Below, one piece after another: positions 46,462-59,929 of a stretch of 64,000 nucleotides of DNA; position 1 is the stretch's first letter, and each line of letters begins with the position of its first letter. The notes below the pieces were generated by a model. The model saw only the letters and a list, made by a program, of their open reading frames with translations. It was not told the DNA's origin and ran no database searches. The position numbers and the translations under genes were made by a program. Origin of the DNA: Maylandia zebra (lineage: Eukaryota > Chordata > Actinopteri > Cichliformes > Cichlidae); the NCBI RefSeq assembly GCF_041146795.1, contig NC_135183.1, forward strand, positions 16,620,840 through 16,684,839, written 5' to 3'.

Positions 46462-49081
46462 ACACAAAACATATTAAGGATTGTACATTAACATAAAACT
46501 GTTGTCGGAACCACACTGAATTTCGCCATAGAAACACACACATGAAGAGAGAGAGAGTATGCATAGTATGCAAACAGCTACCAAGCAGCCATCATAATTC
46601 GTCATACAATGAGAACGGGATGAATCAACAACTGACAATGACTAGTTCATATTAAAATCTGTAACATAATGTATTGTTTGGAGTTTAGTCTGTTACTGTT
46701 GCTATTTTTACCATTTCTTCTTGGAGCAGCTGTAACGCACATAATTTCCTTAGGGATTAATAAAGTATTCTGATTCTGATTGTTTCAGGATGACCTGCCA
46801 TTATCCAATGACACATCTGCTTACCTGTATGTTTTGCTCGTTTCTCTTCCTCTTCGTTTCTATTTTTTCTAAACTGAGCACCTGATGACTTTGAACTTTT
46901 CTTGTCCATCTTACGTTGGCTTTAATTTTGCACTCCAGTATGAACACAAATCCCCCAACTCGAGGATCACCACAACATGATCTAACACACCTACACCTTA
47001 GTTCACAGATTCACTTTGTCTAGGGTTTATTTCTGGGATTTCACACAACCCAGGATTCAAATCATGAATACATAATGGGCTTGGATTTACATCATTATGA
47101 ATGAAATGTGCACTATTTGGAAGCAGCGGGTCTCCCTTTTCGACGGGTTGTGTGTGAGACTTTAAATCATCAAACTATAAATTATAAATTTTAAATTGTT
47201 ATTGATCCCTTTACCCCTGGTCCTAAAGTGTATATTTATTTTCTTACTCTTCTTATATTTATTGTTTGTTTACTTGCACTGCTGTAACTGGAGCCTCGTC
47301 GTCTCGTCTCTCTATATACTGGACTGTATGTAGCGGAGATGACAATAAAGTTTACTTTGACTTCAGCAGCGAGCAGGTGCACCGAGGAAAAACATCGGTG
47401 CAAATTATAAGTCTGTATCATAATGTCTGGTGTTTTCGTGTTTGTTGGTTTGTTTTTGTTTTGTTTTATTCTGCGAGTTGGTTATTAGATGCTGCTCCAG
47501 CCAGTCAGTGAATCCCCCGCCGCCCCGCCCTCTCCTCCCTGTGCCGCAAGCAGCAGGCGCACCTCGCAAACGGAGGGCGCCCTTACTCCCAGCAAATGGG
47601 CGATAGAAAACCGATCGGTGCCTATGCCATTCCCAATATGCGCTGGCTGATGTGGGGGCAGCATGAGTACGAGCAATTTTTTATTTTTATTTTTTTGCCG
47701 ATGCCCCTAATGCCGCCCCCCACCACGATGTCGCCCGTGTCGCCCGTATTAAAAACCGCTACTGAATACAGCGTTCTTACGGGAAAGTAACACTAATCTA
47801 ATTGCATTTTTACAATAGTAATCCTTTACTATAATCATTACTTGAAAAAAGTAATCGGAACGCGCGTAACTGCCCATCTCTGTCGATGAGTGAAGCCTGT
47901 ATTTGCTCCATGACGGTCCTGCTTCACCTGAGCAGTCACGCGTCCAGGTGAATCAGAGGGAGGAGTCCCCACCCCCGTTAAGTGATCTTACTCACCGCTC
48001 GTGAGCTCGTGCCCGAACACGGGCACCTTCTGATTGGTGGAACAGTTCCAGCGCTCGTGCCTGAACTGTCTCTGACACTCGGCCACCCCGAGGCGCGCGC
48101 CCTCCCGGACTCCCGGCAGCAGGATGGACTTCCTGCTGCACAGCTCGCGCTGCCGGGGGCTCAGAGACAGGTTGGAACACCCCAGCTTCTCCACCAACCC
48201 CGGTGACGTCACACCGAGCCACCTGTCGACAGAAATCAGCAAAACTTTATTTAAAATAAGGAAAAGTTCAGACAGCACACCTCTGATTTATTCATTTATT
48301 ACCTGTCCATCCTGCACAGGTGTGAAGTGAAGCACTAACTCTGACGTCACGTTGTGCAGCGTTCCTGGCTGCGGGGTTGCTTATCATACAGCGTAACATC
48401 TAAATGAACGCTTGTATGTACCTGAGATGTTCCGTTATTCGGGCCGAAATCGATAAGAAACTTCGAGAGTGTGCTTATATGAAACGTGTAAATACTTGCT
48501 GTATTTATACTAAAATAAAACACATATTAGAGAAAGTGGTCGCTGTGTATGTGTGCCCCCCATCTGATTTCCGAGCCCAACCCCCCCGGCTCGGCGCTCA
48601 TCTGCGCCTTTTATCAGGCTCTTGGCGTAGAGCAGGTCTCTTGCGCGCGTGCGCTGCTGCGGATTAGAAACGGTCTGTGCACGCGCAAAATTCGGATTCT
48701 TGGACATTACCGTGGAAAATCCGCGCGTTTCAGCCAAAAACGAGATCCAAACCTCATCAGCTGAGTGTGTGAGGGTCACAGAGAGGTCACACCGAGTCTG
48801 CGCGCATTTCTGTGAGCGCGAGAAGCTTTTAATGAGCACGAAAGAAGAGGCGCTCTTTAACGACACCGTTAATGCTCCTGTAGGCTGAGCCGGTGAATTC
48901 GCTGTTTTCCAGGCGGACTCTGCACTCAAGTTCTCCGCTGCCCTGCAGCTCACAGCCAGCTGGCTCCGTGTGCTCCTCCGGGAGCTTCATCTCCATAAAC
49001 GTCTTCACGCATGACTCTGACAGCTCCGTGCCAGCGCGCGCTTTGGCACGAGACAGCTGAAGAAAACTTGAGCTTTTATTT

Positions 49082-49146
<65 letters not shown>

Positions 49147-49164
49147 GTGTGTTTGTCATTGGAG

Positions 49165-49224
<60 letters not shown>

Positions 49225-49332
49225 TTTGTAACATACTTACATCCAGCTGCCCCTGCAGCACAGCGGGCACACGCACACCAGCAGCAGACTCAGAGCGTTC
49301 ATGTGTCGGACTCCGCAGTTCCGCGCCTCCAT
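43467..49332 (-). CDS. wnt16: Wnt16, complete, four coding exons
   Basis: Secreted, palmitoleoylated Wnt ligand; in vertebrates WNT16 acts in bone mass, haematopoietic stem-cell specification and somite signalling. Exons 49,241-49,332, 47,996-48,222, 44,004-44,293 and 43,467-43,925 join in phase into 355 residues. Exon 1 has a hydrophobic leader ([14 protein letters not shown]) and ends at the WMWLG junction typical of WNT16. Exon 2 carries [21 protein letters not shown] and [10 protein letters not shown]. Exon 3 carries [29 protein letters not shown] and FSRKFMD. Exon 4 carries the acylation-site loop [16 protein letters not shown] and the C-terminal cysteine cluster [17 protein letters not shown] to [22 protein letters not shown] and [14 protein letters not shown] distinguish it from other Wnts. 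Intron 2 is enlarged by a hAT-type insertion and intron 1 begins with a long GT microsatellite. A second in-frame Met (HMNAL) could serve as an alternative start. Confidence 0.96.
46381..47764. mobile_element. hAT-type non-autonomous element in wnt16 intron 2
   Basis: Ends CAGTGGCGGT and ACCGCTACTG (inverted CAGTRGCGGT), flanked by a perfect 8-bp duplication AATACAGC at 46,373-46,380 and 47,765-47,772. The 1,384-bp interior has no transposase frame. It includes a C28 run with (CA)n and pieces ending in AATAAAGTATTCTGATTCTG and AATAAAGTTTACTTTGACTT, which look like tails of other retroelements. Confidence 0.75.
46420..46465. repeat. poly-C(28) followed by (AC)n
   Basis: Twenty-eight uninterrupted C (46,420-46,447) running directly into AC repeats, inside the hAT-type element. 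Confidence 0.95.
49085..49221. repeat. (GT)n microsatellite in wnt16 intron 1
   Basis: Two long GT tracts separated by GTTTGTCATTGGAGCTGT. They begin about 20 bp downstream (coding strand) of the exon 1 donor at 49,240. Confidence 0.95.
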
Positions 49333-51068
49333 CCCTGCTCAGCTCCGCATGCTGACAGCGACCCGGCCCGGAGCAGGCTCCTGAATCCCGCTGAAGGAGT
49401 CCTTTCGCTACTGTGCTTTCCTCGATCTGCAGGAGAGGAGAAGCACCTTGGACCAGTCCCAGTCCCGGACGGTTCTCATTGGACCAACTCAGGACTCAGC
49501 AGCTGACGTCAGAGCTGGGCTATAACTGGCTGGATGGGTGAGAGGCTTCATGATAAAAAAAAACTTCGTGCTGACATCTGATCCCCGAAAAGCAAATAAA
49601 CGACGGAACACAGTAGAAAAAAAAATCTAAAAGTGGCTGATTTTTGAATGAGGTTTGGTGAAAACATTTTAGTTATATAAAAATAAAACTTTAAAAGATT
49701 AAAACTGAAACGATTTTGTGAACTTAGAAAGCAAACCAAAATGCAAAAACGATACGGAGGAAATATGCTTTTAATATCTGAGATCAGATTTCATTACAAC
49801 TGATGAGAAAACGTGTTTGCTGAGAGTCACTGCTTTCAGAAAGTTCAGAGTTTATATTGTAGTGCCTGTACTTAATAAAGATTAAAACTAACTAATAACA
49901 CCGAAACTATTAAAAACGAAACATTTTTGAAATAATGAAAACTAAAGGAGTAAATTCTCCCTGGAAACTAAACTGAACTAAAACGAAAAAGTCTAAATGA
50001 AATAAAAAATAAACAATATTTAGGAAACAATAACTCTGTTGGATTTTTTTTTTTGAAGAATGCTTGTCAAAAAAACGTAAAGAAAAATTTCTTAAAGCAA
50101 CTTTTGTCAATATGACCAAAAAATGCAATAAATAAAAAACAATTTATTTCCTAATTCTGGAGCTTTCAGCCTCCTCTGTGGACCTCCAAAAGTTATTCAA
50201 CAACCTAAAATCTGTCCTGATGAAGCTAGAGATGATAATAACAATAATAATAATAATAATAATAATAAAGAGAAAAAGATGAGTTTTGTCCACTGGTGTT
50301 TTATTAAATGTTATAAAGCCATAAGTGAGACGGTGTTTAAAAGACTGAGTGGTTGTGGTTGTGAATGTGTTCACAGTTCAGGATTAAAAACTTTTGTTTG
50401 ACTTTTTGTTGTTTGTATGAAGAGCAGAATGAGCACAGTCATAAAAAATATTAATTTCTTCTGTTTTCAGCTTATAAAAAGACACATTATACATCTGTAG
50501 AAAAATATAGAAATATAAGCAGAGTCATAAAAGATGCTTCTGTCACGTGATGAAGAGCTTTCATCAAGTCTTTGATGTTAAAACTGGTCTGACATACAGA
50601 ATCGATCAATCAGTGAGGCCTGAGGCTAAGTCTGAATCAGGAAGCAGCTGCTTGAATCCACGCTAACTCATATCACTGTCAAACACACGGGCCAGCGAGA
50701 AGCAGCTGGTGCAGTCAGCAGAATTATGGTAGAGGATTTTTCTGGTTCTGAAATGGAAAATCCCAGCAGAAGGTCAGAGATTAACAGTCCTGCTGCTGGG
50801 ACTGAAATGCTGAAAACTTTAAACATCTGCGAGCAGCAGGAACCAGCTGAGCGATATCTCGAGTAACCTCTGCTTATTAGAAGCCAGCAGCTGAGTCTGA
50901 GACCCTCAGCGTCTCGTCGGATTGGTGCTCCTGAGCTGCACAGTGAGGCTTCTGTTCATTCTGAATAATCCACCTCCACCATTGAGTCCCCCACCCCTCT
51001 CTGAAGTCCACGTCCTGGAGGGGGACAGGTGACTCTCCCGAAGGATTCACCTGGCCCCTCCTAGGTGT
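49333..51068. other. wnt16 upstream region and cped1 3' flank
   Basis: Intergenic 1.7 kb. The first few hundred bases 5' of the wnt16 ATG are moderately GC/CpG rich (about 48.6-49.4 kb including exon 1), fitting a promoter. A minus-strand AATAAA near 50,300 could end cped1. An (AAT)n tract lies at 50,240-50,270. No other gene seen. Confidence 0.45.
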
Positions 51069-52789
<1,721 letters not shown>

Positions 52790-52974
52790 CTGAACAACAG
52801 ACATCAAACTGTGACAAATTTGCAATCAGCACTTCCAGGAAGTTCTGAACCTCCTGTGTGTTTTATATTGTTATTTGTTGTATTTTTATTCTTTTTAATT
52901 TTGTGAAAATTAAGCACTTTATGATTTTTATTTCACAGAATTTTATCTGTGAAAAGCGCTATATAGATACATTT

Positions 52975-53213
52975 TATTAACTTCTTATATAGCATTTTTC
53001 TTCTGTATCTGAGCACTCAAAGCATTTTACACAAATTGCCTTAATCACAAGCACTTTTTTCGATGCCCTTTCGTGTAAGTACTTTCTATCTAACATTCAT
53101 ACGCATTCAAACTCCGATGGATGCATCGAAGAGCACACAGACTAAAGCAGATGGGGATCAAACCACCTACTGATAAGTAGGTGATCTGCTCTACCACCTG
53201 AGCTACAGCCACC
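52975..53213 (-). mobile_element. tRNA-derived SINE
   Basis: On the minus strand it starts GGGGTGGCTGTAGCTCAGGT with an A-box (TAGCTCAGGTGG) and, 40 nt on, a B-box (GGTTTGATCCC): a tRNA-like polymerase III promoter. An unrelated body follows, ending near AGCGCTATATAGATAC-type sequence. The head cannot fold as a full tRNA gene, hence SINE. Confidence 0.75.
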
Positions 53214-53549
53214 CCAAATAACACACTTTACCACCCAGAACAGTAATAGTGGAGGAATTGAGATGTTCTGGACACAGATGAAGAGGAAACAAAGGAACCC
53301 TCAGAGGAAGCGTCAGTCTGAAGTTTCCTTTAAAACCTGAAACTGAAACGAGTTTTTACTATTTTGTTTAATAAACACTTTACAGCTGGTTACATTGGTA
53401 AATCGAATAGATTCTGTTTTCTACTCATAGAAAATTACACATGAAAAACTTAAACACATGACTGCACCATCTTTTGTTTTAATCACTGAGTTTGATTCCC
53501 TGCAGGGTCAGAGGTCGCGTCCATCCCAGTGAGCTTTGGCCTCTGAAAG

Positions 53550-54120
53550 TAAATCTGCTGTTTGAGATCTGAAGCTTCTCGCTGTCAAACACCACGTCTT
53601 CTTCTTCATGTGCTCGCTGCTTCCTCCCTCAGAGCTTCTCTTTCATCCTCCTCTGTGGATCCGTCCCCGTCCTCCTCTGCTCAGAGGTCAGGAGTCAAGC
53701 AAAGCGATCCACGCTCACCTCAGAGTCCCCGTGGGAGCCTCCAGGTCTGGCGCAGACTTCACAGCCACCGCCATCACAAACGCTGGCTCTTCTTCTTCTG
53801 CTGCTGTTGCAGGTTTCGTCGTGGCGGCGTCACATTCCTCACGTCAGCGGCACAGCTCGCAACAAAGTGCGACAAGAAAACTTAACAGGGATTTTCTTGT
53901 TCGTACCTGTGCTCAGTGTACACGCTGCTCCGAGATCATCTCCAAACACACCGCCTCCAGCAGCAGCGGACCGTTTGAGGCCTCGCCGCCGCCACGTCGC
54001 CCCCAACTCTGACTTCATCGAGGCCGCGGCCACGCGCTCCTCTTCCTCACTCGGACTCAGAACAGCAACAAGAACTACAGCTTTTAAAACTGAGAGAGAT
54101 GTGAGCCTTTCCTTCTGATC
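53550..54120 (-). promoter_or_regulatory. GC/CpG-richer block, possible promoter or first exon
   Basis: Richer in CG than its surroundings. On the minus strand two short ATG-started frames each run into a GT donor: one from about 54,016 ending CACAG/gtacg near 53,908, one from about 53,783 ending CTGAG/gtgag near 53,726. Neither peptide is recognisable. It could be an alternative upstream exon of cped1 or simply chance. Confidence 0.2.
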
Positions 54121-57100
54121 AGAATTTAATTTCTGCTTCAAACTCTATCACAACGCGACGAGAGAGCACAAATGTCAGTTTAACCATGGCGTCAGCTTTT
54201 GTGTAAAAGCAGCTACTGAAGCCTGATGATGTCAGATATGATGTGCAGTAAAAAATGATTTTCTTTGTCAGAATCATTTTTATAACTTCAGAGGCAGGGC
54301 TTTTTGCTTTTTGCCTGGATGATAAAAGAAAACTGTATTTTATTTTTTTATTTATTATCAACTGGGAGTTTAAATATGCAAATATAATAAATCATTTTCA
54401 AATCTCGTGTCCACAGGATAGGACAGAGCTGATAGAGTGCCACAGAGCAAACGCCAGATCACAGGTCTGAAACACTCGTCAAACATTAAAAACTAAATGA
54501 ATTTGTAAATGAATGTGTTTAATGTGTCAGAGTGCCGTAATTTCCTGCTGATAATGAATGTGACGTGCTGTTTCATGCTTAAACCTTATTATTATTCCTG
54601 AACAGGTTAATTTTTTGGATATTTCATCAGTTTGTAAACAATATTTTCCTTCATTTTGGAAATCAGTGCAGTTTTTATTTTTAGTAAATAAATATTTGAT
54701 TTTTTAATGATCACACTATAGTTCATTTCACATACACTAGATGTTTATGATGTACATTATTTACTTTTAAATTATTTCTAATAAAACAAGAATAGAAACA
54801 GGGGAGACCAGGTGTGGTTATAACATGGGAAGAGTTGCAGCAGCAGGAGTTGCACCGATTAGGGATGAGACATCAGGGTTCACCCACTTCTATCCCTGAT
54901 TTTAAATGGGGGTTGTCACAGGCATATGCGGATATTACTGAGAAAACAAGAACAGGAAAATAATTTTTTCACACAGCTGAAGATTAAATATGATATGACT
55001 TAGAGTACATTAGTACTTAGTGAAGCACTTGCTAGTTTCAAACCACTATGCTAATACAATTAACTAAACAATGACTGACAGGGGTGGGGTGGATTGTAAC
55101 ATGGAAACATGGACCGAGAGGTGTACCTGCTGATATTTGACTGACTCACTCTTCAGTCAGATCAGTGATGAAGGAACACAATGAGCTGATACTGCAAATC
55201 ATTGCAAACGCTGACACAACAGCGGCCCAACAATCTTCCCCGTACTGGTTACAGGAGCAGCAATAAAGTTTTCTGTGAAGCACAGGAGAACCAGCCAAGC
55301 AGCAGACCCGTGTCATGGACTGACTCCACGTCAGGCAAGATGACAAGGCAGAGAATACTAGCATAGCTGCCTCAGCAACAGAAAAGCTTTTTGTGTCAAG
55401 GTACATTAAGTGCTATTCTTTCTTTGTTTCAGGTTCAAAAGACAGACAAGGAAGGAGAAGCAAAAATGCAAGAAAGAATATGTCAGTGAGGAATGAAGGC
55501 AAAGAGAAGCAAAAGAAAAAAAAACCTGCCACAGAAGTGTCGAACTCTAACGCTGCTGAGACAACTTGTTATAACATGGCACCGATTTGCACTTCAGGAC
55601 AACCAACATCCATTTATCATAACTGTGAAAGGGATTAAGAATGTACACACACACACTGGCACTGATTTTTATACACATAATAAAAAAGCTTTCAGACCTA
55701 AATGCTTTTCACACGGTAACTGTTCCTTAAGCATTCATACTGTCACGAAAGTTTGTTCTAGTACCGTACACTAATTTACACACAGCGGTGTGTTTGAGTC
55801 GTAGTTCAACACCATGTTCTCTGTTTTTGCTTCTTTTATTTAACAGCTAACGCTGGTAGTGTTGTAACAAAGGAATGCCGCGTATTAACCATGTGAGAAT
55901 GTGTGTGTGTGAGTGTGAATAAATAAAAGAGAAAAAGACAAACTGCTGAACATGAAAAGAGGATTCTGAGTTTTTTCTCCGCCTGCAGGAATGAGGTGTG
56001 GGTGGGGTGGGCTGTTTGTGTGGTGTCAGCTGGAATCCATCATAGAGGAGCAGAAACACTCCGATAATCCTCCCATGTGATTGCAGAACTGATCTCAGGT
56101 CTGAGAATCTTGGTAAATCCGGATCAGCGCTCATTAGATCATCTGAGCCGCCGCCGCCTCCTGTGGGAAACTCAGACCTCCAAACGGAGCAGTGGGTGGA
56201 GATGGGAGAGGAGGAGGTCTGACCAAACCAATTGAGAAGAATCAAACACACACGCAGCAGTCCAAATACATTCAAAGAAACATCTGCAGCAACATCTGCC
56301 TGCTGATGGGGTTCATAACTGGAGAAGTGGAGGTGTGGAGGCATTCACACAAGATGCTTGGACTGAACCATTAGTGCACATGCAGTGGGGAGGCTCATGC
56401 AGGCCTGTAACCCAGAGCTGGAGCAGAGGTGGACATGAGTGGGTGGAGACAGCTGGACTCAGACCAGCGCTTCAAAAGCCTCATCAGCTCTGAGGCGGGT
56501 GGAGGGCGGAGGGCAATAGCAGAACACGGCATTGAGGAAGATCACGACAACGAGCAGTGGAAGATGCAGACTTTAAATACACAAGGCAAATGAGGGAACA
56601 GAGCACAGCTAAACATAGTCTAACTAATAAGACAGGGAAGCCAAACACAACATCCTGCACACAGGCCAGGAGACTATCAAAGTAAAAACCAAGGTAAGAG
56701 CGAGGGACAGAGAGAGAGAGCGAGGGATGGAGAGACAGTGTGAGGGGAGGAGAGAAAGACAAACATAAATTACCAGACATGTTGGGCTACACAGTGAAAT
56801 AACAGGGAAACAGACAACTTAACATGGAGAAAAGACTGAGTTCAAAGAAGGACACTGGGACAGGAAACTAGACACAAGAGGACGGGGAATGAAAAAAGAA
56901 AACCTCCGATAACAAGCTGAGATCTGGGGATACAAACAGATATCAAAAGTATAACCAAAACAAGGACCTTCACCTCAGAATATTATATAAACCAAAATCA
57001 AAAATCCAAAAGAGAAAAAATCCAGGTACAAAACCCAGGATCATGACAGGTGAGGGCGGAGGGCAAGCGCGGAGCTGGGTGCAGCTCAGGGCTTGGGAGT

Positions 57101-59921
57101 GGCTTTGTGGTCATTCTCTGAGCTCAGCATCATCTGAAAGTTGATAAATAAGCTGCTGCTCTGCATTTCCACAGAAACAAACAGGCCTAATGGGATCATG
57201 CTGCAGACACGAGGTCAAAGGTCAGAGAGTTGCAGCCAAAACATTTTGTTCTGTTTAGGTTACGAATGAAAAGCTGCTTCACGCTACCACTCCACATCCC
57301 ACACAGTCCAGAGAGGGAGGAGGCAGAGCCTCCAGAGCATGATGTTTCTGATACTGATCCATCAGCTCTGGCTCACCCGCCTGCAGAGACAGGCCGGAGG
57401 TCTGAGACGTGCTGGTGTGCACAGGTGTTCTCAGAGAGATTCACAGGTGAGATGTCCTCACAGAGCTCCAGCATCACAAACACATACAACAACGAACCCC
57501 CACCCTGCTGTCTCTGAGCCGGCCAGTGTTCGTCTGTCTTTAGCTGACCAATCAGGACATGAACATCTGCAACAATGAAACATCTGGATGACACATCTGG
57601 ACTGAGCTACTGCTCTCACAGAGGAGCTGAAGGAGTGGGTGGGTGGGGGGACCAGCTAGAAGTGATTTATTCAGACTCACAATGAGCTTCAAACAACAAC
57701 TACAATCCTCACAATCAGCACACGTCTCTGGATTCTGATTGGCAGCAGCTTAGGATCCAGGGTCACATGTCTTCAGGTGAGCACAGACACAAAGATTAAG
57801 CTCAGCAGCTCCATCAGATAACCAATGAAGACATGATTGTAACATGATACACTCACACACACACATACGCAGGAGTGTTTATAGTGAGTCTTTGTCTTCA
57901 CTCAGTTTAACCTGCAGAAACTCCCGAGGCCTCAAAACTCTTATTGTAATAAAAATAAAAATTATTATTAATTTTGTTATTTTTATTGTTGTTGCTTTTA
58001 TGTTTTTGCTTTGATGCAGTGTTATCTTTAGTTCTCGTCAGCAGACTCGACGTTTTACTTTTAAATGTGAGTACAGGTTTGATTCCAGTGTGACTCTGCT
58101 CCCACCTGCTGGAGCTGCAGATTGTCTGCAGAGAGAAGCAGCCAACGCCCACTCCTGAGCACTCCACAGAGTCATCACACTTCAGTATTTCTCCCGTTAT
58201 GTCTTCCTGTCTGAGTTTAGTTATTAGTCTTTGAGTGTGTGATGCATAGAAAACACATGCTAAACACAAGCTCACATTCATGCACATATCAGCAAACATC
58301 TACACTGACTCTGACTCTGACTACTGATCCTGGATAAGTTACTGGTGACCTGATGAGCCTGCTGGTTGAGCATCAATGAGCGCTGTGTTCTCAGGGGCCA
58401 ACCAAGCCCGCTGAACTCCGCCCTCTTTAGCTCTAATTGAGGCTCACAGGTGGATCAAAGGTGGATGAGAGGGGGGCAGCTGGAGGGAGATGAAAACATG
58501 AATCTGAGAGGGATTGGGGCTACGTGGGGCCCCACACAGCTTTAACCTGCATCAGGTAAGATCACCTGTTCAGGACCTGAAACTGATCCAGATTAAAGCA
58601 GATTACCGTCTTCTTCCTGAACAGACTGAAAGCTGGGAGCTGTTTGCTCACTGGAGATTTAACTGTGACAGAAAAGACTTACAGGTTACCTGAAGAACAT
58701 CATCTGAACGTTAGAGACAGAAAACCTGAATCCTCTACACCCTGAGCCGAACACCAGCAGCTCCTCACACACTTCGCTTCATTCTGCAGATGTTCTTGTG
58801 CAGTCCTGAGAAACATCCATCTGAGGTCACAGAGGAGAAGTTGATGGAAATGAGTGCAGATGTTGGAGAAGCATCAGCTTTGCGAATGCTTGCTCACGCT
58901 TCGCCGCAGGCGTCGAGCTGTTAGCGCCGCAAAGGGATGTGAGAGGAATTTAAAGGCAGAAACAAACGGAGCCAACATTTCATTCTTCTCAGAGTGTCGA
59001 GGTCACGTCGAGATGGTTTACTGAGACCTGGAGCAAAGCCCAGAGCTTTTTTATCAGGCTGATCAGATTCAATCAGATTTACTGAAGCAGTAGAGTGTGA
59101 AGGAAACAGATGTCAAGACAGACAGAGTTTTCTGTGCCAGGCCTGCTCTGCTGTGTTGCTCTCTGACAATCATAGTTACAATAAATGACCAGCAGATCCT
59201 GCCAAACTCATCTCTTCACCTTATCTGTACCCTGACTTACTCTAAAAACCAGATAAAAGATAACAAAAAGAGCCAAAAAACAACCCAACAGAGCTCAGGC
59301 AGACACTCACCTGTCCTACCTTTGCAAACACTGGAAACTCAAAAAGGGCTCAAACATCCAGGCAACAACTCACTTTGTCTAACTGGAGTAAGCAGAAGGT
59401 TTGAAATCAGACGTAACACACAAAATACACCTGTTCCAACCTTGTTTTACAAAATCCCGGACAAACCCCCAAGTCATATAATTCTTATAATGGAGGGGTG
59501 AAGCATCAAGGAAGGCAGAATGAAATAAAATAATTATTATAAAAATAACAGTGAATTCTGTATGCCTGTGAAACTGATGTAATAATCAACACAAAATAAT
59601 AAACAACAAATACATGTGCCCCTATCCTGGGTCATTTGACTCAGCATTTTGAGTTTTAATATATTTTGATGTTTATGGTTTATGTTTAAGTTCATTAGGT
59701 TATATAAGTTCATTTTTATTATGCCTAGGTGGCTGTTATTGTTCATTGTTTATTAGATTACCCTAGTGTCTTCACCTGGTGTGTTTACATTTCCCTCGCC
59801 CTTTGTGTTTCATGTCTGTGTGTCCAAGCTTGTGTTGTGTCTGTGTCTCATTATGTTTCCTGTTTTATTTCGAAGAGGTCTGGTGTCCCATGTTCATTGT
59901 GTTTAGTTTCACTTCCCCTGT
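54121..59921. other. non-coding DNA, probably cped1 intron
   Basis: No cped1-like exon found on the minus strand and no convincing gene on the plus strand. There is repeat-like but unclassified sequence around 54,800-55,700, A-rich purine tracts at 56,700-57,030 and simple repeats near 57,940-58,010. Confidence 0.4.
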
Positions 59922-59929
59922 GTTGTCAT

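Larger units (their letters stand above)
45490..47885. mobile_element. possible outer DNA element in wnt16 intron 2
   Basis: Left CAGTGGTGGTCAAGTTACTT with TAATTAGTTACTTC repeats and right AAGTAATCGGAACGCGCGTA then ACTGCCCATCTCTG are roughly inverted, with GTTAC/AGTAA repeats inside both ends. This is a common style for fish non-autonomous DNA elements. Match quality is moderate and no target duplication was found. Confidence 0.4.

Noticed and set aside
49011..49506. Cys-Val-rich open frames around wnt16 exon 1
   Set aside because: Translation of the GT microsatellite.
53155..53213. tRNA gene on the minus strand
   Set aside because: A- and B-boxes are present but the acceptor stem does not pair and a SINE body follows.
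53562..54118. Ser/Arg-rich plus-strand frames
   Set aside because: Low-complexity translation of a GC-richer block; no splice structure or known domain.
55146..55406. Minus-strand 86-codon frame as a possible cped1 exon
   Set aside because: No resemblance to Cped1 and no splice sites at its ends; probably repeat-derived.
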